Made by a program: the position numbers and the translations under genes. Positions 9,513 through 19,233 of a stretch of 57,469 bases of DNA are shown here, piece by piece; position 1 is the stretch's first letter; each line of letters starts with the position of its first letter. The notes beneath the pieces are model-generated. The model was not told the DNA's origin and did not search any database. It was given only the letters and a program-made list of their open reading frames with translations. Source of the stretch: a bacterium (GTDB taxonomy: Bacteria > Patescibacteriota > Minisyncoccia > Minisyncoccales > CG1-02-41-26); the NCBI GenBank assembly GCA_030648255.1, contig JAUSHZ010000005.1, positions 1-57,469 of the forward strand. The letters run 5' to 3'.

Positions 9513-11204
9513 ATGCGTTTTGTAAAACAAAAATTAATTTTGGCAGTTTTTATTTTTAGTTTATTTTTTTTGTTTTCCCCAAGTTTTTTTGTGTCAGCTA
9601 AAAGCGAGGGAGAAGCGGAAACATTTTTTGTTGAAAAAGGTTATGACCAAAAACAAAGAGATTTTATTACATTTCGTTTGGTAAAGATTTCTGAAAAAGC
9701 TTATTTCTACATTGAGAGCGATTGGTATTTAAACATAACTGACCAAGAAAGGGGAATAATAAACCAAAATTTAGCTGTTTTGATTAATAGCTTTGATAAA
9801 GAAATTTATCCAAAGCTAACTGCCCTTTGGGGAAGCGAATGGACCCCCGGTATTGATAATGATTCAAGAATAACCATTGTTTTTGAGCAATTAACCAAAG
9901 GAACAGCTGGTTATTTTAACGACGGCAATGAATACCTAAAACAGCAGTCGCCTTTTTCCAATGAAAGAGAAATGATCTATTTATCAACAGAAATTTTAAA
10001 AGGCGGTTTAGCAAAAAGTTATCTAGCCCATGAATTTACCCACCTAATTTTTTTCAATCAAAAAGATAGATTGCAGGGTGTCAATGAGGATATTTGGCTG
10101 TCTGAAGCTATGGCCGAGTATTCTCCATTTTATTTGGGTTATGACACCCAGAATCAAAATAGCAACTTACAGCAACGAATAAATAATTTTAGTAAAAAGC
10201 CAAGCGACTCTTTAACTATTTGGGATAATGATGAGGCAGATTATGGGATTGTGGACATGTTTGTTCAGTATTTAATTGAGAAATATGGAGAAAATATTTT
10301 GGTTTCTTCTTTACATTCTCAAAAAACAGGAGTTGATTCTATTGACGAGGCCTTGCTAAAATCAGGAGAAAAAAAGAGTTTCTTGCAAATTTTTAATGAT
10401 TGGGCGGTAACCGTTTTTTTAAACGACTGTTCCTTAGGAGATATTTATTGCTATAAAAATTCCGTTTTATCTAACTTACGTCTGCCTGCTAATTTAGTAG
10501 TTCTGCCCTCTATTGGAAAAACAAACTTATCGCTTAATTATTCTTTAACTCCTTGGTCAAGCAATTGGTATAAATTTATTGGCTCGGAAGGGGACTTAAA
10601 ATTAACATTTAGTTTTGACCCCAAGGCCTTATTTGCTTTAAAATATGTTTTATGTGAAAAAAAAGACGGGTGTAAAGTTTTTGATTTTAACACAGCTGAC
10701 CCTCAAAAGCCCGAGCTAATAATTAATAATTTCAGCCAACAGTATTTAAGCTTAACTTTAATACCCTCTGTTAAGCCAAGATTTTCAAATACAGCAAGTT
10801 TGGGTGAGGCCTACTCTTTTTTCGTTGTGGCTCAAACAATAAACGAGCCGTCTCAGGTAGCGCAGGAAGAAGAGCTAATAAAGTCGCTTTTGGTCCAAAT
10901 TGAGCAACTAAAAGCCCAGGTAGCTAAAATCCAAGCCCAGATTTTAGCAATTCTCCAACCCAACCCCCCTGCTGCTTGCGTTTCAACAAACCTTTTTCTC
11001 GGCTTAAAATCGAATCAAGTGAGCTGTTTGCAGAGTTTTTTAGCGAGCCAAAATGTTTATCCAGAAAAAATAGTTAGCGGGTTTTTTGGGTCTTTAACAA
11101 AAGCAGCGGTTGTAAGGTTTCAAGAGAAATATGGCATTAATCCAACTGGGTATGTGGGGGTTTTAACGAGAAATAAAATCAATCAGTTATTGCAAATTAA
11201 GTGA
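9513..11204 (+). CDS. Secreted gluzincin-type zinc metalloprotease (M30/hyicolysin-like) with C-terminal PG-binding domain
   Basis: LAHEFTHLIFFNQ (HExxH) followed by WLSEAMAEYS; C-term VSCLQSFLASQNVYPEKIVSGFFGSLTKAAVVRFQEKYGINPTGYVGVLTRNKINQLL. Confidence 0.8.
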   Translation: MRFVKQKLILAVFIFSLFFLFSPSFFVSAKSEGEAETFFVEKGYDQKQRDFITFRLVKISEKAYFYIESDWYLNITDQERGIINQNLAVLINSFDKEIYPKLTALWGSEWTPGIDNDSRITIVFEQLTKGTAGYFNDGNEYLKQQSPFSNEREMIYLSTEILKGGLAKSYLAHEFTHLIFFNQKDRLQGVNEDIWLSEAMAEYSPFYLGYDTQNQNSNLQQRINNFSKKPSDSLTIWDNDEADYGIVDMFVQYLIEKYGENILVSSLHSQKTGVDSIDEALLKSGEKKSFLQIFNDWAVTVFLNDCSLGDIYCYKNSVLSNLRLPANLVVLPSIGKTNLSLNYSLTPWSSNWYKFIGSEGDLKLTFSFDPKALFALKYVLCEKKDGCKVFDFNTADPQKPELIINNFSQQYLSLTLIPSVKPRFSNTASLGEAYSFFVVAQTINEPSQVAQEEELIKSLLVQIEQLKAQVAKIQAQILAILQPNPPAACVSTNLFLGLKSNQVSCLQSFLASQNVYPEKIVSGFFGSLTKAAVVRFQEKYGINPTGYVGVLTRNKINQLLQIK

Positions 11205-11221
11205 AAAAGGAGTTAAATAGT

Positions 11222-11331
11222 TAATTAACCTAATTAACCTAATTATACTAATTAACCTAAATAAATCCCAATAACCAAAACCCAATTGGGGCTTGGTGCT
11301 TATTTAGAATAATTAGAGCAATTAGAATAAT
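11222..11331. repeat. Intergenic 9-nt microsatellite-like arrays
   Basis: taattaacc x2, taattatac, taattaacc (11222-11257) and tagaataat/tagagcaat/tagaataat (11305-11331), with cccaattggg palindrome between. Confidence 0.7.
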
Positions 11332-11334
11332 TTT

Positions 11335-12243
11335 ATGAAAGTATTAGTAACTGGCGGAGCGGGATTCATTGGGAGCCATTTAGTTGATAAGCTTGTTGAG
11401 CTTGGGCATAGTGTTTTGGTTTTGGATAACTTAAGCAATGGGAAAAAAGAAAATGTTAATCCAAAAGCCGAACTACATCAGGTTGATATTTGTGATTTTA
11501 ATACAATGAATTTGTATTTTAAGGGTATTGATTATGTTTTTCACTTAGCAGCCTTGCCCAGAATCACCCTTTCAATACAAGACCCAATTGGCACATCAAA
11601 AACAAACATAATGGGAACTATTAATGTTTTTGAGGCCTCAAAGCAAAATAATATCAAAAGAGTGGTTAGTACATCTTCTTCATCGGTTTATGGCAATCAA
11701 GACAAGCTTCCATTAAAAGAAGATATGATTCCTAATCCAATAAGTCCTTATGGCTTGCAGAAGTGGGTGGGAGAAAAGTGGGCTAAAGTTTACACAGACA
11801 CATATAATTTGCCAGTTGTTTCCATAAGGCCTTTTAATGTTTATGGCCCAAGAATTGACGCTAATTCTGATTATTCTTTGGCAATAGGCAGATTTTTAAA
11901 ACAAAAGTCAATTGGAAATCCCTTGCCTATAAATGGCGATGGAGAGCAAACAAGGGGCTATTGTTTTGTTGGGGATTTAGTTAATGCATTTATTTTGGCA
12001 ATGCAAAGTGAAAAAGTGAGGGGAGGGGAGGTAATAAACGCTGGGAGCGATAAGGCCTATTCAATTAACTTTTTAGCAGATTTAATAGGGGGAGAAAAAG
12101 TTTATGGCTCAGAACGCCCCGGAGATATTCGCCATACCCAGGCAGATGTTTCTTTGGCAAAGGAATTATTGGATTGGGAACCCAAAATGGACTTTGTAGA
12201 AGGAGTGGAGATAACTAAAAAATGGTTCGAAAAAAATAATTAA
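11335..12243 (+). CDS. NAD-dependent epimerase/dehydratase (UDP-glucose 4-epimerase-like SDR)
   Basis: MKVLVTGGAGFIGSHLVDKL; YGLQKWVGE. Confidence 0.85.
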   Translation: MKVLVTGGAGFIGSHLVDKLVELGHSVLVLDNLSNGKKENVNPKAELHQVDICDFNTMNLYFKGIDYVFHLAALPRITLSIQDPIGTSKTNIMGTINVFEASKQNNIKRVVSTSSSSVYGNQDKLPLKEDMIPNPISPYGLQKWVGEKWAKVYTDTYNLPVVSIRPFNVYGPRIDANSDYSLAIGRFLKQKSIGNPLPINGDGEQTRGYCFVGDLVNAFILAMQSEKVRGGEVINAGSDKAYSINFLADLIGGEKVYGSERPGDIRHTQADVSLAKELLDWEPKMDFVEGVEITKKWFEKNN

Positions 12244-12324
12244 TGCGAATGCTACTAATTACAGCACTAATGCTACTAATTTATTCGTAGCATCAGTTCC
12301 TCATTTGTAGATTAGAATTATTGT

Positions 12325-13173
12325 ATGCTAAACAAAAAAATTTCAGAAATAACAATCGGGATAATGGGCGTGGGTATGGTGGGAGGAGCCTTAAAAGATT
12401 ACTTTGAGAAAAAAGGCAAAAAGGTTGGAGAAAGTCTTTTTTTATACGACCCTTTTAAGGGATTTGACTCAACGGAAGAGCTAAATAAGGCAGATGTTAT
12501 TTTTATTTGTGTGCCTACTCCTTATTTAAAAGATGGTAAGGGTTTTGATTTATCTTTTGTAGAAGACGCTTTTTCTAAAATAAAAGGAGAAAAAGTAGTG
12601 GTTATAAAATCAACAGCTTTGCCCGGCACAACCCAGAAATTTCAAGATAAATATCCCCAGCATAAAGTTTTATTTAACCCAGAGTTTTTAACCGAAATGA
12701 CGGCCGAGCAAGATATGGGCTATCCCGATAGGCAAATAATTGGTTATACAAGGCAGAGTTTTAATGTGGCCAAAGATACAATGCTTTTATTGCCCTTAGC
12801 TCCTTATGAAAAAATAATGCCATCAACCGAAGCTGAAATGGTAAAATACTTTGGCAACAACTGGTTTGCTGTGAAAGTGGCATTTGCTAATCAAATGTAT
12901 GACATTTGTTCTAAAATCGGCGCGGACTACGACACGGTAATGGAAGCCGCTAGTGCTGACAAAAGAATTGGTCCCTCGCATTTAGTAGTAATGCACAAAG
13001 GTTATAGGGGTTACGGAGGAAAATGTTTGAATAAGGACATTCGAGCATTCATTCAGTTTGGGGATTCGCTTGGAGTAGATTTGAAATTACACAAAATAAC
13101 AGAGGAAATAAATAATGAGTTGATGAAAATGCAAAATATTGAAGATCCAGAGAAATACTCAAAACGCGAATAG
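12325..13173 (+). CDS. Short UDP-glucose/GDP-mannose dehydrogenase family protein
   Basis: GIMGVGMVGGALKDYF; VIKSTALPGTTQ; FNPEFLTE; GKCLNKDIRAF; 282 aa. Confidence 0.8.
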   Translation: MLNKKISEITIGIMGVGMVGGALKDYFEKKGKKVGESLFLYDPFKGFDSTEELNKADVIFICVPTPYLKDGKGFDLSFVEDAFSKIKGEKVVVIKSTALPGTTQKFQDKYPQHKVLFNPEFLTEMTAEQDMGYPDRQIIGYTRQSFNVAKDTMLLLPLAPYEKIMPSTEAEMVKYFGNNWFAVKVAFANQMYDICSKIGADYDTVMEAASADKRIGPSHLVVMHKGYRGYGGKCLNKDIRAFIQFGDSLGVDLKLHKITEEINNELMKMQNIEDPEKYSKRE

Positions 13174-13185
13174 AAAAATTAATTT

Positions 13186-15351
13186 ATGAAACTGGCGCTA
13201 TTTTTTACTTGTGGGATGTCGCTTGAAAAATGGGCTGAAATTGGCAGCTTGTCCCGCGAAATAAAGCCCTATCAAATGCTGGCTGAAAAACTTGGCCAAG
13301 TATATTTTTTTACTTACGGCTCAAAAAAGGATTTAGAATTTACTAGTGAGATTGGGGGAAAAATAATAATTTTGCCAAAAAAAAATAATATCCCCAGTTG
13401 TTTATACGGTTTTCTAATGCCGTTTTTTTATTGGAGTATATTAAAGGATATTGATGTTTTCAAAACCAATCAAATGGCTGGGGCAATACCTGCGATTATT
13501 GCTAAATTAATTTTTAAAAAAAAGCTGATTATTAGAAGCGGCTATGGGTGGCTTAATGTTTTAATAAAAGAAAAAAAAGCGTTTTGGAAGCGAGTAGTTG
13601 CCCATATTTGGGAAAAAGTTGCCTATAAGGTTGGCGATATTGTTATTTTCACTTCTCAAAAAGATAAGGATTTTGCTAAAGAAAGATTTAAAATTCCCGA
13701 GCGCAAAATCCGCCTTGTGCCAAATGCAATTGACACAGAACTTTTTAAACCCCAAAAGGTTGAGAAGGAAAAAGGCAGAGTTGTTTTTGTAGGCCGACTA
13801 AGCAAAGAAAAAAATCTTTTTAATTTAATTGAGGGCGCGAGCGGTTTGCAGATTAATCTTGTGTTTATTGGTCAGGGAAATCTAAAAGATGAGTTAGAAA
13901 GGTTTGCCAAAGAAAAAAATGTCTCAATTGAATTTAACGGTAAAATAGATAATAACAAGTTGCCAGATGAATTAAACAAAGCAGAAATTTTTATTTTACC
14001 CAGTTTATACGAGGGCTGCCCTAAAGCGTTGTTAGAAGCAATGGCTTGCGGTTTGTCCTGTATCGCTACTGATGTTGAGGGCATTAAAGAAGTAATAACT
14101 CATAAAGAAAACGGCTACTTATGCCAAACAGATAGCCAATCGATTCGCCTGGCCTTAAAAGATGTTTTGGGCAATAAAGAATTACAAGAAAAAATCGGTC
14201 AAAAGGCCAGAGAAACTATTTTGGAAAATTTTTCTCTTGAGAAAATTATTGAAAAAGAAGTCGCGCTTTTTCCTGATTTAAAGGTTTTGATTTTAGCCGG
14301 GGGCAGGGGAACTCGGCTTTGGCCACTAAGCCGAACCGACAAACCAAAGCAGTTTCAAAAATTAACTAGCAGTAAAACAATGTTGCAGGAAACTGTTTGG
14401 CGACTAGCTCCGGATGTTGCTTGGAGCGATATATTTGTTTCAACTAATACCCAGTATCAAGATGAAGTTTTAACAGAGCTTCCTAAATTGGCAAAAGAAA
14501 ATGTTATTGTTGAGCCAATGAGCCGAGAAAGGATGGCTTCTTTACTTTTGTTTTTAGCTAATTTACCAAAAGAACTTTATAGTAAGCCAATTTTATTTTT
14601 GCCGTCCGATCACTTAATAAAAAATGTTGATTTATTTAAAAAAGCTATCTTTTTAGGGGAAAAATTTATAAAAGAAAATTCTGATTATATTCTGGCTTTA
14701 ACAGCCAAGCCAGTTTTTCCTGATACTGGATTGGGATATATTAAAAAGGGAAAAATTATTTTTAAAGATGTTTTTGATATTTTCCAAGCCGAGACCTTTG
14801 TAGAAAAACCGAATTTACAGAGAACCACCGAGTTTTTAATCCAAGGAAGCTATGTTTGGAATACGGCTATTTATATTTTTACTCCTGAGCTTATTTTGCA
14901 ACAAATTAAAAAATTTGTTCCTGATAATTATCAAAGATTTTTAAATATCCAAAAATCAGTTAATACTCCAGATTTTAAAAATGTTTTAGAGAAAGAATAC
15001 AGTCAAATGGACCAAGTTCCTTTAGAGTTTAGTGTTTTGGAAAATTATGAGAAAGTGGCTATTTTGGAATTGGAAATGGGCTGGAGTGATGTTGGTTCTT
15101 GGTCGGTGCTAAAAGATTGCCTAACAAAAGGAAAAGAAAGCTGCGCAATAGGCAATCATATTGACCTTGATTCTGAGAATGTAATGGTTTATGGCGCAAA
15201 CAATAAACAATTAGTAGCAACGGTTGGAGTAAAAGATTTAGTTATAGTGGTAACAGATGATATTATTTTGGTTTGTGATAAAAATGAGTCTCAAAAAGTT
15301 AAGCAGTTAGCTGAAAAGCTTGAGAAAGAACAAAAACTTAAATATCTTTAA
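13186..15351 (+). CDS. Fusion: N-terminal GT4 glycosyltransferase + C-terminal mannose-1-phosphate guanylyltransferase (ManC-like)
   Basis: N-half VGRLSKEKNLFNLIEG...LPSLYEGCPKALLEAMACG; C-half KVLILAGGRGTRLWPLSRTDKPKQF...FVEKP...GWSDVGSW. Confidence 0.88.
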   Translation: MKLALFFTCGMSLEKWAEIGSLSREIKPYQMLAEKLGQVYFFTYGSKKDLEFTSEIGGKIIILPKKNNIPSCLYGFLMPFFYWSILKDIDVFKTNQMAGAIPAIIAKLIFKKKLIIRSGYGWLNVLIKEKKAFWKRVVAHIWEKVAYKVGDIVIFTSQKDKDFAKERFKIPERKIRLVPNAIDTELFKPQKVEKEKGRVVFVGRLSKEKNLFNLIEGASGLQINLVFIGQGNLKDELERFAKEKNVSIEFNGKIDNNKLPDELNKAEIFILPSLYEGCPKALLEAMACGLSCIATDVEGIKEVITHKENGYLCQTDSQSIRLALKDVLGNKELQEKIGQKARETILENFSLEKIIEKEVALFPDLKVLILAGGRGTRLWPLSRTDKPKQFQKLTSSKTMLQETVWRLAPDVAWSDIFVSTNTQYQDEVLTELPKLAKENVIVEPMSRERMASLLLFLANLPKELYSKPILFLPSDHLIKNVDLFKKAIFLGEKFIKENSDYILALTAKPVFPDTGLGYIKKGKIIFKDVFDIFQAETFVEKPNLQRTTEFLIQGSYVWNTAIYIFTPELILQQIKKFVPDNYQRFLNIQKSVNTPDFKNVLEKEYSQMDQVPLEFSVLENYEKVAILELEMGWSDVGSWSVLKDCLTKGKESCAIGNHIDLDSENVMVYGANNKQLVATVGVKDLVIVVTDDIILVCDKNESQKVKQLAEKLEKEQKLKYL

Positions 15352-15352
15352 T

Positions 15353-16276
15353 ATGTCAAAAAAATTTTTAGTAACAGGGGGAGCAGGATTTATTGGATCT
15401 AATTTAGTTAAGTATCTACTCAAGAGGGGAGATGAAGTTTTGATGGTGGATGATTTATCTACTGGCAGTAAGGAAAACATAAAAGAAATAGAGGGTAAAA
15501 TAGAGTTTATTTTAGCTAACTCTTTGGATTGTTTAAATTTAGAACAAATAAAAAACTTAGATGGAGTTTTCCATTTAGGCATGCCATCTTCTTCACCCCT
15601 TTATAAAGAAAATCATAATTTAACTGGAGAGGCAATAAATACTTTTATTGCTATTTTGGACCTGGTAAAAAGAGAGAATTGTAAATTAGTTTATGCTTCT
15701 ACTTTTTCTATTTATAATGGAAACCCTATTCCCTTTAAAGAAGATATGCCTGTTTTGCCAAAGGATTTTTATTCCGAAGCCAGGTATTTTATGGAAAGAA
15801 TGGCTAAGTTATACTTTGATTTATGGGGTATAAAATCAATAGGGTTGCGGTTTTCGAGCGTTTATGGGCCAGGAGAGGAGAGTAAAAAGAATTTAGCCAA
15901 TATGGTTTCACAAATCCTTTGGTGGATGCAGGAGGATAAACAGCCTCTTTTGTATGGTAACGGAGAACAAACAAGAGATTTTGTTTATGTTAAGGATGTT
16001 GTTTTAGCGCTTTGCTTATCAATGGGCTTAAAGGCGGAACAAGATATTTTTAATGTGGGAACGGGTGAAAGCCACAGTTTTAATGAAGTTGTAAAAATAG
16101 TCAACAGTGTTTTAGGGAAAAACATAAAGCCAGAATATCAAGAGAATTCGGTCCAAAACTATGTTGATTTACACTTAGCTGACACAACCAAAGCAAAAAA
16201 TATTTTGGGATTTCAAGCCCAGTATTCTTTGGCTTTGGGCATAGAGGAAATGTTAAAAGATGCAAAATTACAATAA
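15353..16276 (+). CDS. NAD-dependent epimerase/dehydratase
   Basis: MSKKFLVTGGAGFIGSNLVKYLL; start set to 15353, directly after upstream stop. Confidence 0.85.
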   Translation: MSKKFLVTGGAGFIGSNLVKYLLKRGDEVLMVDDLSTGSKENIKEIEGKIEFILANSLDCLNLEQIKNLDGVFHLGMPSSSPLYKENHNLTGEAINTFIAILDLVKRENCKLVYASTFSIYNGNPIPFKEDMPVLPKDFYSEARYFMERMAKLYFDLWGIKSIGLRFSSVYGPGEESKKNLANMVSQILWWMQEDKQPLLYGNGEQTRDFVYVKDVVLALCLSMGLKAEQDIFNVGTGESHSFNEVVKIVNSVLGKNIKPEYQENSVQNYVDLHLADTTKAKNILGFQAQYSLALGIEEMLKDAKLQ

Positions 16277-17204
16277 ATTTGACAATGTTTTTTTGGATAT
16301 TAACGAGGAATTTAAAAAGCAAAATGAGCTTTTGGCTTTGGATTATAAAAAGGAAAAAAAGAAAAATTTATTCCTAGGAATCCTTTCGCTTATTAAAGGA
16401 GTTTTTTTAGCTTTACTATATAAGCTTGGCGTTTTACAAAAATTATTTTATGCAAATATTTGCTTGGCTTGGTTTTACGATTTCAAAAAATTTTGGGTGG
16501 ATTATTTAGGAAATCGTAATATTGATGTTATAGACTTTCATTTTTTAAGAAATACTTATCGGGCAAAATTTCAAGAAGTTTCCTTAGACCACTCTGATGA
16601 AAAAAACCCAGAAAAGTTTTTGGCTTCTTGGCAGGCTCAAGGAAATATATTTTACCTTTTTGGGTCAGTTTGGAATTACAGCAAAAAAGCCTATCTGGAT
16701 TGTTGGCTCTTTGCCAAATACATTAAAAAAAATAGCTATGTTTTAGAATACGGCTGTTCAATCGCTCCAATAACCCAAGGCCTTATAAAATATTTTGGCT
16801 ACAAAAATTTAAAATTTACTATTGCCGATATCCCCCAAATTACTTTTTTGTATGCAAGATGGAAGCTAATAGCTCATAGCACGGTTGATTCTATTGTTAT
16901 AAGCTCTGCTAAAAAAGATAATTTACCAGATAATGTAAAATATAATTCTATAATTTGTTTGACAGTTTTTGAACATTTAAATAATCCTTTAGAGGTGGCA
17001 AACAACTTTTTAAATCATTTAGAGGGGGGTGGTATATTAGTTTTTGATTATATAAAAGGAGAGGCTACTGGCTTGGATAGCCAGCAAAGCATGCAAGAGA
17101 GGGGCAATGTTTTAAAATTTATTGAGAATAATTTTAAAATATTAAAAGGAAAAGTTGATTTTGAAAATAGTATGGGCTTAACTATTGTCCAAAAAAATGA
17201 ATAA
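16260..17204 (+). CDS. SAM-dependent methyltransferase-like protein
   Basis: VLEYGCSIAPITQGLIKYFG...FTIADIP...ICLTVFEHLNNP. Confidence 0.7.
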   Translation: MQNYNKFDNVFLDINEEFKKQNELLALDYKKEKKKNLFLGILSLIKGVFLALLYKLGVLQKLFYANICLAWFYDFKKFWVDYLGNRNIDVIDFHFLRNTYRAKFQEVSLDHSDEKNPEKFLASWQAQGNIFYLFGSVWNYSKKAYLDCWLFAKYIKKNSYVLEYGCSIAPITQGLIKYFGYKNLKFTIADIPQITFLYARWKLIAHSTVDSIVISSAKKDNLPDNVKYNSIICLTVFEHLNNPLEVANNFLNHLEGGGILVFDYIKGEATGLDSQQSMQERGNVLKFIENNFKILKGKVDFENSMGLTIVQKNE

Positions 17205-18159
17205 AAAAATATTAATTACTGGTATAGCTGGATTCGTGGGTTCGCATTTAGCTGAACTGTGCCTCTCTCGCAGAGCAGATGTTTTCGGTACGGTTTTAAA
17301 AGATGAGAGTTTAAAAAATCTATCAGACATTAAAGATAAAATAAAAATTTTTGAATGTGATTTAAGCCAAAAAGAAGCAGTAATGAATGTGATTAAAGAA
17401 ATTAAACCAGACATTATTTTTCATTTAGCTGGGCAAAGTTTTCCATCAATTTCATTCCAAATGCCACAACAAACCCTAAATATTAATATTTCTACTACTT
17501 TAAATATATTTGAAGTAGTGCGGGAGTTAAAAATTGACCCAGTTATTCAAATTGCTTGTTCCTCGGACGAGTATGGGCTTATTAAGGAAGATGAATTGCC
17601 AGTTAAAGAAACAAACCCCCTAAGGCCAATGTCTCCTTATGCAGTTTCTAAAATTGCAGTTGACATGTTAGCTTTTCAGTATTGTCAGAGTTATCAAATG
17701 AAAACAATCATAACCAGAGCATTCAACCACACCGGCCCAAGAGCCAATGTGCAAACTGTAGCCCCAAAATTTGCCCAACAAATTGCTTTAATTGAGGCTG
17801 GAAAGCAAGAGCCAGTGATTAAGGTGGGTAATTTAGGTGCATTTAGAGACTTTTCTGATGTTAGAGATATTGTTAAGGCCTACTATTTAGCAGTTGAAAA
17901 ATGTGAATATGGAATTCCTTATAATATTGGATCTGGCAAGGCGTATCAAATAAAAGAAATATTAGATATTTTACTTTCTCTTTCTTCTGTTAAAGTAGCA
18001 ATAGAGCAAGACCCATCTTTAATAAGGCCTGAGAAAGTGGCGAAGATAGTTTGTGATTTTTCAAAGTTTCAGCTAGCTACTGACTGGAAACCGAGCATTA
18101 AAATAGAAGAAACATTAAAAGATCTTTTAGATTATTACCGTAATGAAACTGTCAATTAA
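17197..18159 (+). CDS. GDP-mannose 4,6-dehydratase/GDP-4-keto-6-deoxymannose reductase-like SDR
   Basis: KKILITGIAGFVGSHLAELCL...HLAGQS...SSDEYG...PMSPYAVSKIAVDMLA...RAFNHTGPRA. Confidence 0.8.
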   Translation: MNKKILITGIAGFVGSHLAELCLSRRADVFGTVLKDESLKNLSDIKDKIKIFECDLSQKEAVMNVIKEIKPDIIFHLAGQSFPSISFQMPQQTLNINISTTLNIFEVVRELKIDPVIQIACSSDEYGLIKEDELPVKETNPLRPMSPYAVSKIAVDMLAFQYCQSYQMKTIITRAFNHTGPRANVQTVAPKFAQQIALIEAGKQEPVIKVGNLGAFRDFSDVRDIVKAYYLAVEKCEYGIPYNIGSGKAYQIKEILDILLSLSSVKVAIEQDPSLIRPEKVAKIVCDFSKFQLATDWKPSIKIEETLKDLLDYYRNETVN

Positions 18160-19225
18160 AGCAATTTTTAAAAGAGTATCAGATATTAAAAAGAATATTT
18201 TTTTTAATAGTAGAACTGATTTATCTTACGTGGTTGAGAATAAAGATTGGGCTGTTAGCTATGTTGGTAAAAAAGTAGTTGAAGGGTTAAAAAAAGCAAA
18301 ATTTGAAAACGCTAGAATTACCACAACAGCTTTGGGAATAAGGGGTCAAATTGTGCATTTTGGGTCTTTACATAGCCTTGTAACAGAAAAAGGATTTAAA
18401 GGGGTTCATTCTAGTAACAAGATAGTTTTAACTTGGTTTCATTTTGTGCCAGAATACAAGAGTAATAAAAATGTTTTTCTCCTACAAGAGCGTTTAAAGA
18501 TTGTTCACACTTCTTGTAATATCACAAAGCAAAAAATTATAGACTTTGGCGTTGATCAAGGTAAAATAGTAATGATCCCCTTAGGAGTTGATCTAAACCT
18601 TTTTAAGCCAACCTTTTCTGATTTAAAGGAAAAAATAAGAGATACTGTAGGCATACCAAAAGGCAGCTTGGTGATTGGTTCTTTTCAAAAAGATGGAAAC
18701 GGCTGGGGGGAGGGGCTAGAGCCAAAATTAATTAAGGGTCCTGATGTTTTCGTTAAGGTTGTTCGTGAGCTATCCAAAGATTATCCCGTATTTGTCTTAT
18801 TGGTGGGGCCCTCAAGGGGCTATGTAAAAAAAGAGCTTGAGAAAAACAACATTGCTTATAAAAGTATAGGCTATGTAGAAAACTTTAATGAAGTAGCAAA
18901 TTATTATAAAGCTTTGGATTTATATTTAGTTACTTCAAGAATTGAAGGAGGCCCTCAAGCTATATTAGAGTCCATGGCTTCGGGCGTGCCGTTAGTTTCA
19001 ACTAAAGTTGGTATGGCCGTTGATGTTATTATTGATGGAGAAAACGGATTTTTAGCTGAAGTTGAAAGTATTAGTCAGATTGTGCAAAAAGCTAAGTTAG
19101 TAATTGAAGACCAAGCTTTAAGAGAAAGATTAGTTAAGAATGCTTTAGAAACAGTAAAAGATTATTCTTGGGAAAACATTAATCAAAGATATTTAGATGA
19201 GATTTATTTAAAATTAATTAATTAA
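18143..19225 (+). CDS. GT4 family glycosyltransferase
   Basis: IPLGVDLNLFKP; TSRIEGGPQAILESMASGVPLVSTKVGMA. Confidence 0.85.
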   Translation: MKLSIKAIFKRVSDIKKNIFFNSRTDLSYVVENKDWAVSYVGKKVVEGLKKAKFENARITTTALGIRGQIVHFGSLHSLVTEKGFKGVHSSNKIVLTWFHFVPEYKSNKNVFLLQERLKIVHTSCNITKQKIIDFGVDQGKIVMIPLGVDLNLFKPTFSDLKEKIRDTVGIPKGSLVIGSFQKDGNGWGEGLEPKLIKGPDVFVKVVRELSKDYPVFVLLVGPSRGYVKKELEKNNIAYKSIGYVENFNEVANYYKALDLYLVTSRIEGGPQAILESMASGVPLVSTKVGMAVDVIIDGENGFLAEVESISQIVQKAKLVIEDQALRERLVKNALETVKDYSWENINQRYLDEIYLKLIN

Positions 19226-19233
19226 AAAATCAT

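Noticed and set aside
12244-12300. gctactaat-rich spacer with gctac/gtagc hairpin
   Set aside because: Short, weak repeat structure; not separable from AT-rich spacer noise.
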